From: Xanthostigma xanthostigma
Lineage: Eukaryota > Arthropoda > Insecta > Raphidioptera > Raphidiidae
Direction of reading: 5' to 3'
NCBI GenBank assembly: GCA_963575645.1
Contig: OY754471.1
Location: forward strand, 33,922,401 to 33,986,400
Length of the DNA: 64,000 nucleotides
The position numbers and the translations under genes are program-made. The first letter of the stretch is position 1. Each line of letters begins with the position of its first letter. A model generated the notes under the pieces. It worked only from the letters and a program-made list of their open reading frames with translations, had not been told where the DNA came from and did not search any database. Below are positions 44,887 to 56,279 of this stretch, one piece after another.

Positions 44887-45214
44887 CTGTCAAACAATTG
44901 TAGATGATCTGTCAAACCTTCTAGCAACATTGTCTATGATTAAATAAAATAAACTAGATCTTTGTACATTGAGATGATTTGATTTTGTCAAAAAAGAAAA
45001 AGAGTTTTACAACTAAACGAACATCTGTCAAACGTTTATTATAATCTGTCCAACCTTTTTATATGATTCTTCGTCAAATAAAAAAAAATTGTTCATTTTT
45101 GATTAAGTGGGGGGGCCAACTATACACTGAAAAAAGAACATAAAAAATTTGCGAAAATAAAATCTGTCAAACGTTAATTGTTTTCTGTCAAACACTGCCA
45201 AACAACTGTCAAAC
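44887..45214. repeat. Cluster of eight CTGTCAAAC-like 9-mers
   Basis: CTGTCAAAC starts at 44887, 44909, 45025, 45164, 45185 and 45206, with one-base variants at 45046 and 45195. All face the same way, with irregular spacing. Two GGGGGG(C)CAACT.TACAC phrases lie between and after them. Confidence 0.7.
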
Positions 45215-46756
45215 GATTGCAACAAATAATATTCAAAAATTCGCATTTGGGGGGCTAACTCTACACCGGTTTTTTGTTTCTTTTTTGTAAATAAACATTT
45301 TTACCACCAAGTTCAGAACTGTTTTGTCAGTTTTGTTACAATACAATAATATTGTTTCAGAAATTTCATAATTTTAATGCAGCGTAGTGTGAGCCTGTAT
45401 TCAGCAAACTTCAAACATACAGATTTCAATCTAGAGAGAATGTTCAATTTGCTCATAGGTAGATGTTTTATTTGCGAATAAACTTTGGTCTTGACTGTTT
45501 ATTATTTTTTGCATACTTTGATTTTATTCTAGAGAATTCGATTCTGATTGACTCAATAGTAAAAAATGAATTTTAAAGCACTGTATAGGTATTCTTTTCA
45601 ATGTATACCAAGAAACACAATATTGGTTTGGACTCTGTTGTCACGAGGAAATGGACTTTCGTGTAAGGTATTAGCAAATAAAAGTACAGTTGCGGACATA
45701 ATATTGAAACTTAATGTAATCAATTAAAGATTAATATTGTTGCTGTGATTAAAACTCACCTAAGTGATCATTATTATTCGAATTTAATTATTTCAAGATT
45801 TTCAGTGATGTGCAACCTTGTTAGAGAAACAGATTTCTCTCGACGATAACGTAAATAAGGACGAAGGCAAACCCTATTTTTTAAAATAAAATAAAATGTA
45901 GAATGTATGGTAATTTATACAGCAGGTTTTTAAATTTTTATACTTAAAAATTTCGACTCAATCGGATAACGGGAGTAGTTGAAAAAGCTGTTGCAAGGTT
46001 TGAAACAAAGATAGTAATCAAGAAATATACGGGGTCAAGCTTAATAAAACCGTTTAAAGCTTACATGTAACATTTTGTAAACAAAAACGGGAAAATTCTG
46101 TCAATTCACAATTTTATATAGAATACGGCCATACAATCATAGAGGTTATTTTTAGGACATAGGTAATATTCTATTTTTATATATATGGCGCGTAGAGTAC
46201 GAGTGCAACATGTCGATTTTATGAAATATTTTAGTAATTACTCAAGTCTTTCGTAATTAGGGACTTATCCCTATTATAACTAAAGCATTTGACCTTAAAC
46301 TTACATTGCAAAACCGGCACTTTAAATAAATCTGTATTAATAAGACCTTTCGTATAATGATTAGTTTAGCGATTTTTGTTAATTCCATTAATTAGATATA
46401 CTTCATTGATATTCCGGCAATCCGTAAATCAACAGATTTAACGGCAAATACAATCAGTTTTTGTAAATCAGCACTTCTTTAATAAGGCACTAAAATTAGT
46501 GACAATAAAGATTAAACGGTGTTTCAAGCATTTTTTTTTTTGCTTAACATAAATATATTCACGTGAAATACGTATTTCATTAAAATAGGTCGCAAATACT
46601 CTGATCCATCCATCTTGTATCCCAGTGTTGTTACATATTTTTTCCCTCTTTTTTTTAAATTCATTTTATTATTTAAAAGTAATTTACATAATTGAGACGT
46701 GGCTAATTACAATATCGTAGAAGCCAAAAATCAATATATTAAAAAAGAAAATTAAA
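45215..46756. other. Unassigned non-coding stretch, 1.5 kb
   Basis: No coding frame, RNA or element ends recognised. Confidence 0.4.
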
Positions 46757-47390
46757 ATGGGTATATTCGAGTCGAGATTATTGTCTAATAATCTCGACTG
46801 GAAACAACATATTGACTACATTTTGCCTAAGTTAAATAAAGCTAAATTCGTTCTTACTAACTTAAAAAAATATACTAGTACCGACATTCTGCTTAATGTC
46901 TATCATGCATATTATCCAGTATGGAATAATGGCAATTCGGTATGGGCAGAAAAAGTTTTTTTAATTCAAAAAAAGTGTATTTGTATCATAGCAGGTGTGG
47001 CACCTAGAGAACATTGTAAAAATTTATTTATTCAGTATAACATACTACCTCTAGTAGATCTTTATATTCTAAATTGTGCAAATTTTGTGCAAAACTATAC
47101 ATCTTTGTTTAATGAAAATCATAATAAACTACTAATTGTATATTAGCAGTGGCTCATAAAGGTGTGCGCAACGCTATGATACGAATACACAATAAGATAC
47201 CTACTGAAATAACTGATCCAAAGTCCAAACACAAGTTTGGAAAGAATTTAAAAAAATATTTATTAACAAAGGCTCACTACAGATTGGACGAGTTTTTATA
47301 ATTAATTGTTTTGTGTTGACGCTATTTATGTACATTTGTACCAACAAAATAAAGATCTTTATCTACCTATCTATCTATCTATTTATATTA
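46757..47390 (+). mobile_element. CR1/jockey-type LINE 3' fragment
   Basis: The frame from 46757 gives LDWKQHIDYILPKLNKAKF, then YHAYYPVWNNGNSVWAEKVFLIQKKCICIIAG and CKNLFIQYNILPLVDLYIL, the post-RT domain of CR1/jockey LINEs, interrupted by a stop at 47144-47146 and continued in another frame (NKIPTEI...FGKNLKKYLL) to about 47300. A short internal deletion removes the usual SxLxYG motif. Ends with AATAAA (about 47348) and a (TATC)n tail at 47360-47385. Different subfamily from 15731-17020. Confidence 0.8.
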
Positions 47391-47972
47391 AACAATTAGT
47401 CAGTGCTTCCTGAACAGTCGATACATTTCATGTAATCACTAGTTACATCAAATGACATACACACATACATTTAAATTTCCACATGATTTTACAGAAATCT
47501 TATATCTTGATGGAAGTCCGACAAGCTGTCATTGACGCCGATGGTGTACAGTTCCCTCTTTGATTTGTTTTGTAAAAGATGCACTACAATATTATAGACA
47601 GGTATAATACGTTGTAGCATATAGACATAGTAGAGATTCTTTTTCCATAAAACAGGAAACACAATATTATATACCTACGTGGACATTGTGACAAGTCACA
47701 TCATGGATGTATAGAAGAACTTGAACACAATGTATCAGATGTCACAATATTATACGACACGACAGGGAGCTCATTTCGCTGTTTCAGCTGTTACACTTTG
47801 TTGATGCGGGTCGCTGACTGAAACTTAATGTTGTCATACATATCACACTTTAATTACAAGACCGCACGTTGTTGCCAGATTGCAGAATGTCCCCCTTGAA
47901 TTTAAATGCTTAAGGAGGAAATTCGAGATAGGGAAGTGTTAGAAAGAAAATTCCATCCAATTAGGCGACGGT
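47391..47972. other. Unassigned non-coding stretch
   Basis: Nothing recognised. Confidence 0.35.
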
Positions 47973-48616
47973 ACCATTCCAACTTCAAAAATATTCACAT
48001 TTGAATGATATAATAAAGAGAATAAAATTTTTAATATCGCGTAAGATGACGCGGGTAATAGCTAGTATTCAGTATGATATTTGCTATTCGTAACAATGGT
48101 TACCTACATGATATGTTCCTCGTCATATAAAAATTAATCAAAGCATGCCGAACTAGTTTATTTATGACAGATCCATAAAAGAAAAGAACGGTTGATTTTT
48201 TTTTATTTTTAAAATATTTCTGAAACTCTAAAGTTTAGAACAAAAAATGTATGACTACACTTTCTTGAAAAAATAAATAGCATATTAAACTTTATGAAAA
48301 ATATACCATTATTATGTAAAAAAACAATGTTATGGCATATATCTTTTTTGCGCATGCGCCGATCTTCCCCAAAAACAATAGGGCCCTTCATATTTACGTA
48401 TCAAACATCCTCCCAAAATTTTGTTCCAATCCGTTCATTCGTTTGACCTGTATCGTGCTTACAGGCTAACAGATCAACAGACAAACACGCACAGAGTTTT
48501 TCCAAAAATATGTTTTTTTGGATTCGGGGGACCTCAAACGAAAAAATAATGTAAAATTTTGAAAAGTGAATTTTGACCTAAATTAGTACCATTCCCCACT
48601 TGTGGGTTGGAATGGT
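47973..48616 (-). mobile_element. Dispersed TIR family Z, copy 3
   Basis: Perfect 11-bp terminal repeats ACCATTCCAAC / GTTGGAATGGT, bordered by TA if the terminal A is counted outside. Reverse of copies 1 and 2, without the ACGTGATAACGT insert. Confidence 0.75.
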
Positions 48617-48688
48617 AATAAAGAATTTATTATATTCCTGGTCTAAATTAGCTCACCAACCAGTTTTTCTCTTGCATTTTAAATATTG

Positions 48689-48855
48689 AAAAAATTATTT
48701 GACTGGAGGTCATTATGTTTTCTGATGAAACGTAGGCAAGTTTTGAAATGACTAGGTCATTTCAAAACTTGCCTACGTTTCATCAGAAAACATAATGACC
48801 TCCAGTCAAATAATTTTTTCTGATGAAACGTAGGCAAGTTTTGAAATGACTAGGT
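48689..48855. repeat. Perfect hairpin plus a third partial copy
   Basis: The 66-nt arm from 48689 is exactly complemented up to 48820, and the sequence TGATGAAACGTAGGCAAG...ATGACTAGG is then repeated once more in direct orientation to 48855. Arm identity is complete, so it is recent or gene-converted. Confidence 0.88.
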
Positions 48856-49043
48856 GCTCGTAAAGTCTTCAGGAATCATTCAAAAGAAAACGCTCACTGA
48901 ATACTGAAAATCAGATGCTGGTGGAGTAGGTCAAAGTCTTTCATGGGCTGTAGCGGTTCATTGGGGACGATTTGCTGACTAGTCGACCAATCATAGAAAA
49001 GTAAACTACGACCGAGCAGAGAACACTAGCACGCTGAGCGTAA

Positions 49044-49220
49044 AAGAAGACGGAGTCGACACACTTATATGTGAACCGCCTAGAAGGGACTTCGCCCGGT
49101 GCTACATCGCCTTTGATAATGTCTACCACAGCTGTATACGCAAAGTTGGATAGAAATACCAATGGATCACGGCCTACAACTCCGAAAACCAAGAAGATCT
49201 ACACTTGGATGATACCGAGT
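49044..49220 (+). other. Coding-like fragment of unknown origin
   Basis: A GC-richer frame gives VNRLEGTSPGATSPLIMST and AKLDRNTNGSRPTTPKTKK, which reads like real protein, but no start, splice site or known domain is evident. The opposite strand also has an 83-codon frame here. May be an exon relic. Confidence 0.2.
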
Positions 49221-50055
49221 AGTTCTTTGCACACCCTAATAAAATTGGTACTAAGCATGCCTGTATAGCGTTAACCCATTTCGCAAAATAAATGTGACCT
49301 TACCAATCCAACAGTAATTTCCAAAAGCGACTCATCAGTTACCGTTTAATTCTATAAGATGAACAAAGATAGCAGAGCGACACAAAGCAGGCATAGTTGT
49401 CGTAAACAACCCGCACACAGTGTTGACACAGCTGTTGACGTTGATGACGTCAGCTGTTGAGCGTCTATAATTTACAATCTCTCTCTCTCTGACACAGCTG
49501 TCAGAAAAATTATGAAGTGAAAATCAGCTATTTATAGAAGGTAGAGGTAAATTAATTTAAGAAGAGAGTGGCAAGGTGGGGGATATGCGCAGAAACAGTA
49601 GTGGAAAGACCGATCAGTAACGGCGTGATTTGCAATTCCAGGGGCTATTATAGGAGGGGACATTAAAAATAAATGAACCTTAAAAATAACAGTTTTCCAT
49701 AAGACGCCATTTTAACAATGTGACAAAACAATTAGCATGTGTTGTCAAAATCAAACCACAAACTATTCGTCAAACTGCAAACGAGTACAGTCAAACTGAA
49801 CACGTACACTAACACGACACGTGCTTTTAATGCGTGTCGACTGGCGACACAACGGACAAACGAATAACTATATAAAACCACCTATTATTAAAAAACATAC
49901 ACTTGCCCAAAGCAAAAATAGTTTGTGCGCAGGTTTATGGTACTCTCTTCTTAAAATAATTTTCCTATACGTGCAAAAATGTTTAAACTCGCTGCAATTC
50001 GTTTTTCCATAATATAACAACTCGCACACAAAACAGTGCATTACATTTTAGATAC
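49221..50055. other. Unassigned non-coding stretch
   Basis: A short (TC)n run at about 49480-49492 and two TTCGTCAAACTG/CAGTCAAACTG phrases near 49775; nothing else. Confidence 0.35.
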
Positions 50056-50197
50056 ATAACTACTAGTGATGTGCCGGATATCCGTATCCGTATCCGCGGA
50101 TATTCGAGGGAGAAGCAAGATCCGTATCCGTATCCGTTAGTTTTATGGCGGATCTTTTGCCTTATTAATTTTGAATTCATAGATGAAATTTTATATA

Positions 50198-51117
50198 AAG
50201 GGTCTTTCAACAAGGACGGGTCGATGTTGACAGTTTGTGGCGGCCATGCTGTTTTGGCGGCATCTGTCAAATCTGTTTTTTATTTTTCAGTCATTGATGC
50301 CAAATCATCATCGCAAGTTACACGACTGAGCAGCATGTCCAAATGATAAAACTTTATTATGAAAATTCGTTAGTGCAAACGTTGCGCGCATTGCGTCAAT
50401 TTTACGGCAGACGCGGTGGCCCTTCAAAGTCGACTCTCCAACGTTTGGTGGCTAAATTCGAGACGACCGGTTCAATAAACAACCAACCAACACCCTTACG
50501 GCAAAGGATCGCCAGATCGGCCGAGAACATCGTCAGAGTGTGCAGGAGACTCCGAGGCAGTCGATTTCTCGCCGTGCACAAGAACTCGGCCTTTCGCAGA
50601 CTTCAATTTGGAGAATTTTGCGTCGGGACTTGGGCCTGCACCCGTACAACATCCAACTGACCCAGGAGCTTAAAGTTAATGATCACAGACAACGCCGTTT
50701 GTTCGCTGACTGGGCTTCGGAACGTTTGGAAGAGGACCCCGATTTTGGCCGAAAAATAATCTTTAGCGACGAGGCGCATTTTTGGATGAATGGTTTTGTT
50801 AATAAGCAAAATTGCCGTATATGGGACGACCACAACCCACATGAGGTTCACCAGGTGGCAATGCATCCACAGAAAGTTACTGTTTGGTGCGGATTTTCGT
50901 CAGATTCAGCCGGATCTATGCAGTAGAGTCATTGAAAATTGGACCTCTCGGATCCGTGCCACCGTTCGAAGCCGCGGCGGACATTTGAACGATGTCATAT
51001 TCCATACATAATGGCATAAGTGGGCCTTTCAAACAAAAAAATAATTTCGTTAATATCTCACACACAGCTTGTTTTATTCAATTTCAACATCGACCCGTCC
51101 TTGTTGAAAGACCCTTT
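50198..51117 (+). mobile_element. Tc1/mariner-superfamily transposon, defective, about 920 bp
   Basis: AAGGGTCTTTCAACAAGGAC left is exactly mirrored at the right end (GTCCTTGTTGAAAGACCCTT); the TIRs run about 30 bp. TA on both sides. Encodes remains of a transposase at 50300-51011. Confidence 0.9.
50300..51011 (+). pseudogene. Mariner-type transposase, frameshifted and internally deleted
   Basis: N-terminal helix-turn-helix: EQHVQMIKLYYENSLVQTLRA... GGPSKSTLQRLVAKFETTGS (50319 onward). The reading frame changes at about 50540, then RRAQELGLSQTSIWRILRRD (second HTH), ADWASERLEEDP and FSDEAHFWMNG (first catalytic Asp of the DDE/D triad), NPHEVHQ and KVTVWCGF. After WCGF a deletion removes the second and third catalytic acids, and the C-terminus (RVIENWTSRIRATVRSRGG) continues in another frame to the stop at 51011. 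About 230 of an expected 340 residues remain. The HTH and NxKNCRIWxxxNPH pattern match the insect mariner-like proteins often annotated with DUF4817. Inactive by sequence. Confidence 0.85.
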
Positions 51118-51530
51118 ATATAGGTGATTAGGCAATAATGAAAAACTGTTAAATTCCATTCAGATTATTTTTTATTTCTTAAAATCGTATTTGGCACCTT
51201 TATATTGCAAAAATGTATCGTATTGAGTACCATACCAATAGTACATAACTAAAAGGTACTAATAAAAAACTATCTTTATAATGAGATATTGCACATCGAT
51301 CTTTGGAAAGAGACAATCTGTTATGAGAGATAACCCTTAAAGAAGTCAATAACTTTTTCCCATAACAGATAGTTTCTTTCCAAAGGTCGATTTGCAATAT
51401 TTACCGCCGCGTACTCTAAGAAAGTTAAGATCCATATCCGTATCCGCGGATCTTGAAACCAAATATCCGTATTCAGATCCGTATGCGCGGATATGCATTT
51501 TTAACGATCCGGCACATCACTAATAACTAC

Positions 51531-52210
51531 TATTTCTTTTTTGTTACATAATTCTACATAATGTATATATTTTCATGTCGTTTTTATTATAGTTGTTATA
51601 ACGGTCAGTAAAACAGCTGGGTTGCTTCTGACGCCCCCAGAGTTTCAGTAGCTCGTCCTTGTGGCGTCTATGGCTAGAAGACGAAATATATATTTACGTT
51701 TTTAATTAAGCAATATCGTAATTTACTTTTCAATGACATATATTTGTACGCTCTCTGTAATGGTTATTAGAGTTGCACACAAAATTAATTTATGAAAAGA
51801 AACCACATCATCAACATAGCTATTATTGCATGGTAAAACACTGATACGGAACGAAATTTTCTTTTAAAAAAGTGCACGTAATCTACCTTAATTCACAGTC
51901 CGTAGGCGCGCAGAGCTATACCGCAGTGCAGGCCCTCTCACCATGCCCAAGGATGGCCAACACTGCGCTTATATATTTCTAGACGAAACACGGATGCATT
52001 CCCATTATTTGGCATACTTACTCCTTTCTCGATGTAGATTCCTTAATAAATTTCAAAATTGATGACATTCACGTGATAACGTCCCGACAAACCTTGAAAA
52101 TGACACCGATATTCTTTTTAGACTATTTACCTCTTTTAACCTTCAGAAGGGGTTGTTTTTAAAAAAGCATGAAACACATGTTTATTTATTTGTTGACAGG
52201 AGTAATTTAA
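51531..52210. other. Unassigned non-coding stretch
   Basis: Includes one CACGTGATAACGTC at about 52071, an isolated end-like motif of the ACGTGATAACGT family. Confidence 0.35.
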
Positions 52211-53233
52211 TGGCGGCTATAAGTCGGAGGACTGGTAAATAATTTGAGCCGGAATGAAACTACCTTCCCCCCCCCATTTTCTAGGATGCTGAACACGATG
52301 GCGGCGTCATAATTTCTCATTGGGGTGGCCCAACCTCTCAAACCGGTCAAAAACCACCCCAGAGAGGGGTTAAACGCGATTTACTAGGTTTCCCTGCAGA
52401 AAGAAGTACTTTACCCCCGTTTTCGAGGTTGCTGAGCACGGTGGTGGTCTTGTATATCGCGTCCAACCCCTACCAACCCCTCCACCGGCCAATACTCACC
52501 CCCGAATGGGGTGAATTTTTTTTTGCAATATCAACGGTAAATATATGATCTCTCCCCGTTTTCGAGGTTGCTGAGCACAGTGGTGGTGTTGGATATTGCG
52601 TCCGACCCCTCCACCGGCCAATACTCACCCCCGGAAGGGGTGAATTTTTTTTATTATCACCTGGGAACACATTTGTCCCCGTTTCCGAGGATATTGAGAT
52701 GGGAAAAATAATAGTACTTCTCTTCTTGGTTGTAATGGCCTTTCATTTCGGTCCAGCTGCAAAAAATATCATCAAGTACCGCCAGTAGATCTATTGAATA
52801 ATTGATACATACATTTATTTTTATATATAAATAATTCAGAACATTTATTATGATACATGAAAGTACGGTTAAACAAATCGCTACAGTTTCTTCTCATAAA
52901 TTACAATAATTAAAAAATTCACCCCTTTAGGGGTTGAGTATTGGCCGGTGGAGGGGTTGGTAGCGGTAGGACGCAATATCCAACACCACCACCGTACTCA
53001 GCATCCTCTAAAACGGGAGTAAAGTACTTCTTTCTGCAGGCAAACCTAGTAAATCGCGTTTAACCTCTCTCGGGGGTGGTTTTTGGCCAGTTTGAGGGGT
53101 TGGGCCACCCCAATGAGAAATTCTGACGCCGCCGTCGTGTTCAGCATCCTCGAAAACGGGGGGAGGGGGAAGGTAGTCTCATTCCGGCTCAAATTATTTA
53201 CCGTTTTCGTGTTTTTTCCGACTTATAGCCGGC
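52211..53233. mobile_element. GC-rich long palindrome, 1.02 kb
   Basis: GGCGGCTATAAGTCGG left, CCGACTTATAGCCGGC right; arms of about 300 bp carry CCTTCCCCC, GGGGTGGCCCAACC, AAACGCGATTTACTAGG and CCTCCACCGGCCAATACTC in mirror order. The left arm has a tandem 120-bp extension (TTTTCGAGGTTGCTGAGCAC at about 52423 and 52559). The 270-bp loop is AT-rich. Confidence 0.85.
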
Positions 53234-54240
53234 ACTAATTCTGCGCATTTTAGAACTGATACACCTATCTTATATGATTTCTTCAAGTTGAACCCCCGTT
53301 ACACCCTTTTAGGGGTTACATTTTAAAAAATCTGTTCTTAGTGGATGCCTACGTCATAATAACTATTTGTGTGCAAAATTTCAGCCAAATTCGTCCAGTA
53401 ATTTGAGCTGTTGATAGATTAGTCAGTCAATCACGGTTTCCTTTTATATATTTATACACTATTAAAGATAGACTAATCTTGGAACAAAATTCGTTTATCG
53501 TTAGAATAAAATTTACTTTCAATCTACCAAGCAAACTATCAAGTAGAAAAGTTAGTTAAAGAATAAATATACACTCCTTGCTCTTTTTGTTGATTATTTA
53601 GACGTTCACCCAAAAATCCGACCGATTGCGTTTGTGTAAACGTAAAAAAAGTTTCACAAAATAATAATGTTTTATCCTTACCCAATTGCACACAAAACTT
53701 CCACTAACTTTAATATTTTACAACTATACACTTCACAAAAGGTTAATAAACAACACATAAATAAATTTACAAGAGCAAACTGCACATATAATACTCCATG
53801 TTTATACGTTAGGTATTATGATCTGTGTGACGGCCATTATTATTTTATCAGGCGAATAAATATTTATACCCTGGAAGTAAGACAGAATAGATTTATACCT
53901 GCAGTAAATATAATTATGGTTGGTGGATTGAATTATCTCTATTTATTCGGAGGAATAGTTACCTAAAGAACAATTGAACCGAATAAATAACAACTTACGT
54001 TTAGTGAATTTGACCGTTAGTATGTCTTTACTTATACATATTATATGGCGTATACACTATTGTTGTCGCTCGAACCACGGGAGTCGAACCATAAAATCTC
54101 GTCGTTTCACATTATTACGAACAACTTCCATTTCATATAAACATTTAAATATTACTTTGCATGTGTTATCAAATCCATTATTTTGCACTGTGCCTTTAGA
54201 GTCTTTATTACTTATAAGACCCCGCTCCGGTTAATAGACT
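53234..54240. other. Unassigned, with a retroposon-like tail
   Basis: 53340-53455 (CAAATTCGTCCAGTAATTTGA, then ATTAGTCAGTCAATC) resembles 3' ends of insect non-LTR repeats, low confidence. The rest has two short open frames that I judge spurious. Confidence 0.3.
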
Positions 54241-54244
54241 GTTT

Positions 54245-54317
54245 TTAAACTATTTACTGTATTAACGTCACGTTAATACAGTAAATAGTTTAAATTCACG
54301 TTAATAACGTGAATTTA
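54245..54317. repeat. Two back-to-back perfect hairpins
   Basis: TTTAAACTATTTACTGTATT... folds perfectly on itself at 54245-54294; TAAATTCACGTTAATAACGTGAATTTA folds at 54291-54317 and reuses the end of the first arm. Confidence 0.85.
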
Positions 54318-54328
54318 GGGTGGGGATA

Positions 54329-54747
54329 AAACTGTCTAAGATTTTGAATTTCTCACTGACTTGTATCACTGGAAAGCACGCAGAGGCCAGCAAAATTAAT
54401 TATTACAGGTATATCTTTATCTCCGTCATAAATATACAGGCTCTAATTGCTTAGCTTGATAGTTAAAAAATATTGATGCGCTATGAACTCGCTGTTAAAT
54501 AGTGAGGAGAGATCATTCCAAGAGCTGCTCACTCTAGTATACTTTCTGTTCGCATGTTGTAGCGGCATCTATTTTTATCTCAGACTGCAGTTAGTTGTGA
54601 AGTTTCCAATAAAAACAGCACTTTTTAATGGATCTAACAAAGATGGATACAAATTCAAACATTGCTGACCCCATGGTTTGACGGTTCTTTCGAAGACAAA
54701 GCATTGCAGTCTGAATTTTTTTTCAATGGAAAATGCGATATTTAATG
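54329..54747. other. Unassigned non-coding stretch
   Basis: Nothing recognised. Confidence 0.35.
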
Positions 54748-54755
54748 GTAGAAAC

Positions 54756-54815
54756 CAGAGATATTTAATATATTTTATATTAAATATCTCTGGTAAAATA
54801 TATTAAATATCTCTG
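54756..54815. mobile_element. Tiny palindromic element, 60 bp, 8-bp duplication
   Basis: Starts CAGAGATATTTAATAT and ends ATATTAAATATCTCTG, with the right arm present twice. Flanks GTAGAAAC (54748-54755) and GTGGAAAC (54816-54823) match in 7 of 8. Ends beginning CAG and 8-bp duplications are hAT-like. Related to 56280-56306. Confidence 0.7.
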
Positions 54816-54823
54816 GTGGAAAC

Positions 54824-55074
54824 CTACGAAACCTTATTGTAGTAAAGATACCTACAAACAGAAGTGATAATTACTTGAGACAACAATAGATGACTGTAGT
54901 GAAATAGTGTCAGGTGATTTTTCAGTGGAGTTGCCGTTCTCAATGTCTGTTCTCTGATCACTTCACATAGAGTATCGGTTTTGTACTTTCCAGAATGAAA
55001 CAATCGGATCTCTTGTCCTCTTCTGCCAATGAGGGATAACTTTGTGGTAAGTGGTAACATTGCACTGTGTAGAG
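54824..55074. other. Unassigned non-coding stretch
   Basis: Nothing recognised. Confidence 0.3.
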
Positions 55075-55353
55075 CAGGCCTGGGCAAATGGCGGCCCGTA
55101 GGACGGATCCGGCCCGCAGCGCAATTTTGTCCGGCCCAGCATTTTATAAATCTTAGAAAAATAATAAAATGCGGAAATAGAATGTGGGGACCTTTTTTTT
55201 TACTCTCCAAATGCGAAAATAGAATGTGAGGACCTTTTTTTTTTTTGCTCTGCAAATTTTTGGCCCGCGGTGAAATTTTCATCAGCCATACGGCCCGCGG
55301 TCAAATTTTCATCACCTATGTGACCCGGCGATCAAAAGATTTGCCTGCCCCTG
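55075..55353. mobile_element. hAT-type fragment, 279 bp
   Basis: CAGGCCTGGGCAAATGGCGG left and reverse complement CAGGGGCAGGCAAATC right are typical hAT MITE ends. Inside, CGGCCCG motifs recur and a 60-bp stretch (AAATAGAATGTG..GACCTTTTTTTT) is duplicated. No clear 8-bp duplication. Confidence 0.65.
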
Positions 55354-56271
55354 CGGAAAGTATAAAAATGTGAACCGTCGTGGAACGCCTGACATGATGT
55401 GAAACATAAATTGAAGCGAAATTCCAGTAACTAAATTTTGCCCTCAAACTAAATATCGCCCTGTAACTAAATTTGACCGTCATCTATCGAAATTATACTA
55501 ACTAAATTTCGTCCTGGCAACTAACGAAGTTCTAGTACATAACTCTAAACTAAACGTATCAACTAACTCCATGTTCGCTACTCCAACGCATATACACAGC
55601 TGTTCAACGCAGAACAAGCCCAAAGAAAACGTAACACGTTCCGTTTACAGCGTCGCGCCAATGGCACGGTTTTACTCCCAACAAAACCGCCATTAGATGC
55701 TTCACATCAAAAGAGAGACAACAATACCTTCTGACAGTTATCTTTGTAGGTTCGTTTCGGATTTGCAGGATAAACTTTGGAGAACACGTTCCAGAAGTTT
55801 TAACGATTCAGTGCATCACATAGCACTAGCATTGCTAAGTTGGTAGAGCTACACCATTAGCATGTCATAAATCGTACAATTTTATTGTAAAGGAAAAAAT
55901 CGAACATTTCGATTTTGCATGGTTGATATAGGTATAACATAAATGTTTGTAGTGAAACCTACGAAAACGTATTTTGTTTCTGAATACCAAAATTTCACTT
56001 TGCGACTGAACTAAGACAATAGTACGGTATTTTGCATCATACAATAACAAAATCTAATAATACATATTCTTGATAGATTTTGTAAAAAGCAAACGAGAAA
56101 TGTTAATTTCTATTCATAATAATGCAATATAAATTTTATAATTCAATTTTAAGAATTCTTCAAAAGTTTAAAACGCTGTTCCCCATATTGAATTCCGGCA
56201 TGACGTCACTTTTAGTCTGTAAACTAATCACGTTTATGTTGTGCTGTGTGTTATTTTTAAGTTCTTTCACG
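55354..56271. other. Unassigned; degenerate AACTAAATTT repeats at 55428-55560
   Basis: AACTAAAT(T/A)T followed by CG/TGCCCT or similar recurs five to six times at irregular 20-50 bp spacing. Nothing else recognised. Confidence 0.4.
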
Positions 56272-56279
56272 TTATTATC

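Larger units (their letters stand above)
50064..51522 (+). mobile_element. hAT-type family 1 MITE, complete, split by a mariner
   Basis: TAGTGATGTGCCGGAT left, ATCCGGCACATCACTA right, exact 8-bp flanks ATAACTAC at 50056-50063 and 51523-51530. GATCCGTATCCG / CGGATACGGATC subterminal repeats. Without the insert it is about 540 bp. Confidence 0.9.

Noticed and set aside
49821-50012. Small frame upstream of the hAT/mariner nest
   Set aside because: No homology and typical AT-rich codon content.
53667-54234. Two consecutive 86-99 aa frames as candidate genes
   Set aside because: Low-complexity hydrophobic/Asn-Tyr composition expected of AT-rich DNA, no motif, no regulatory context.
55826-55900. 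tRNA-like phrase GCTAAGTTGGTAGAGC
   Set aside because: Resembles a D arm, but no B box or cloverleaf follows.
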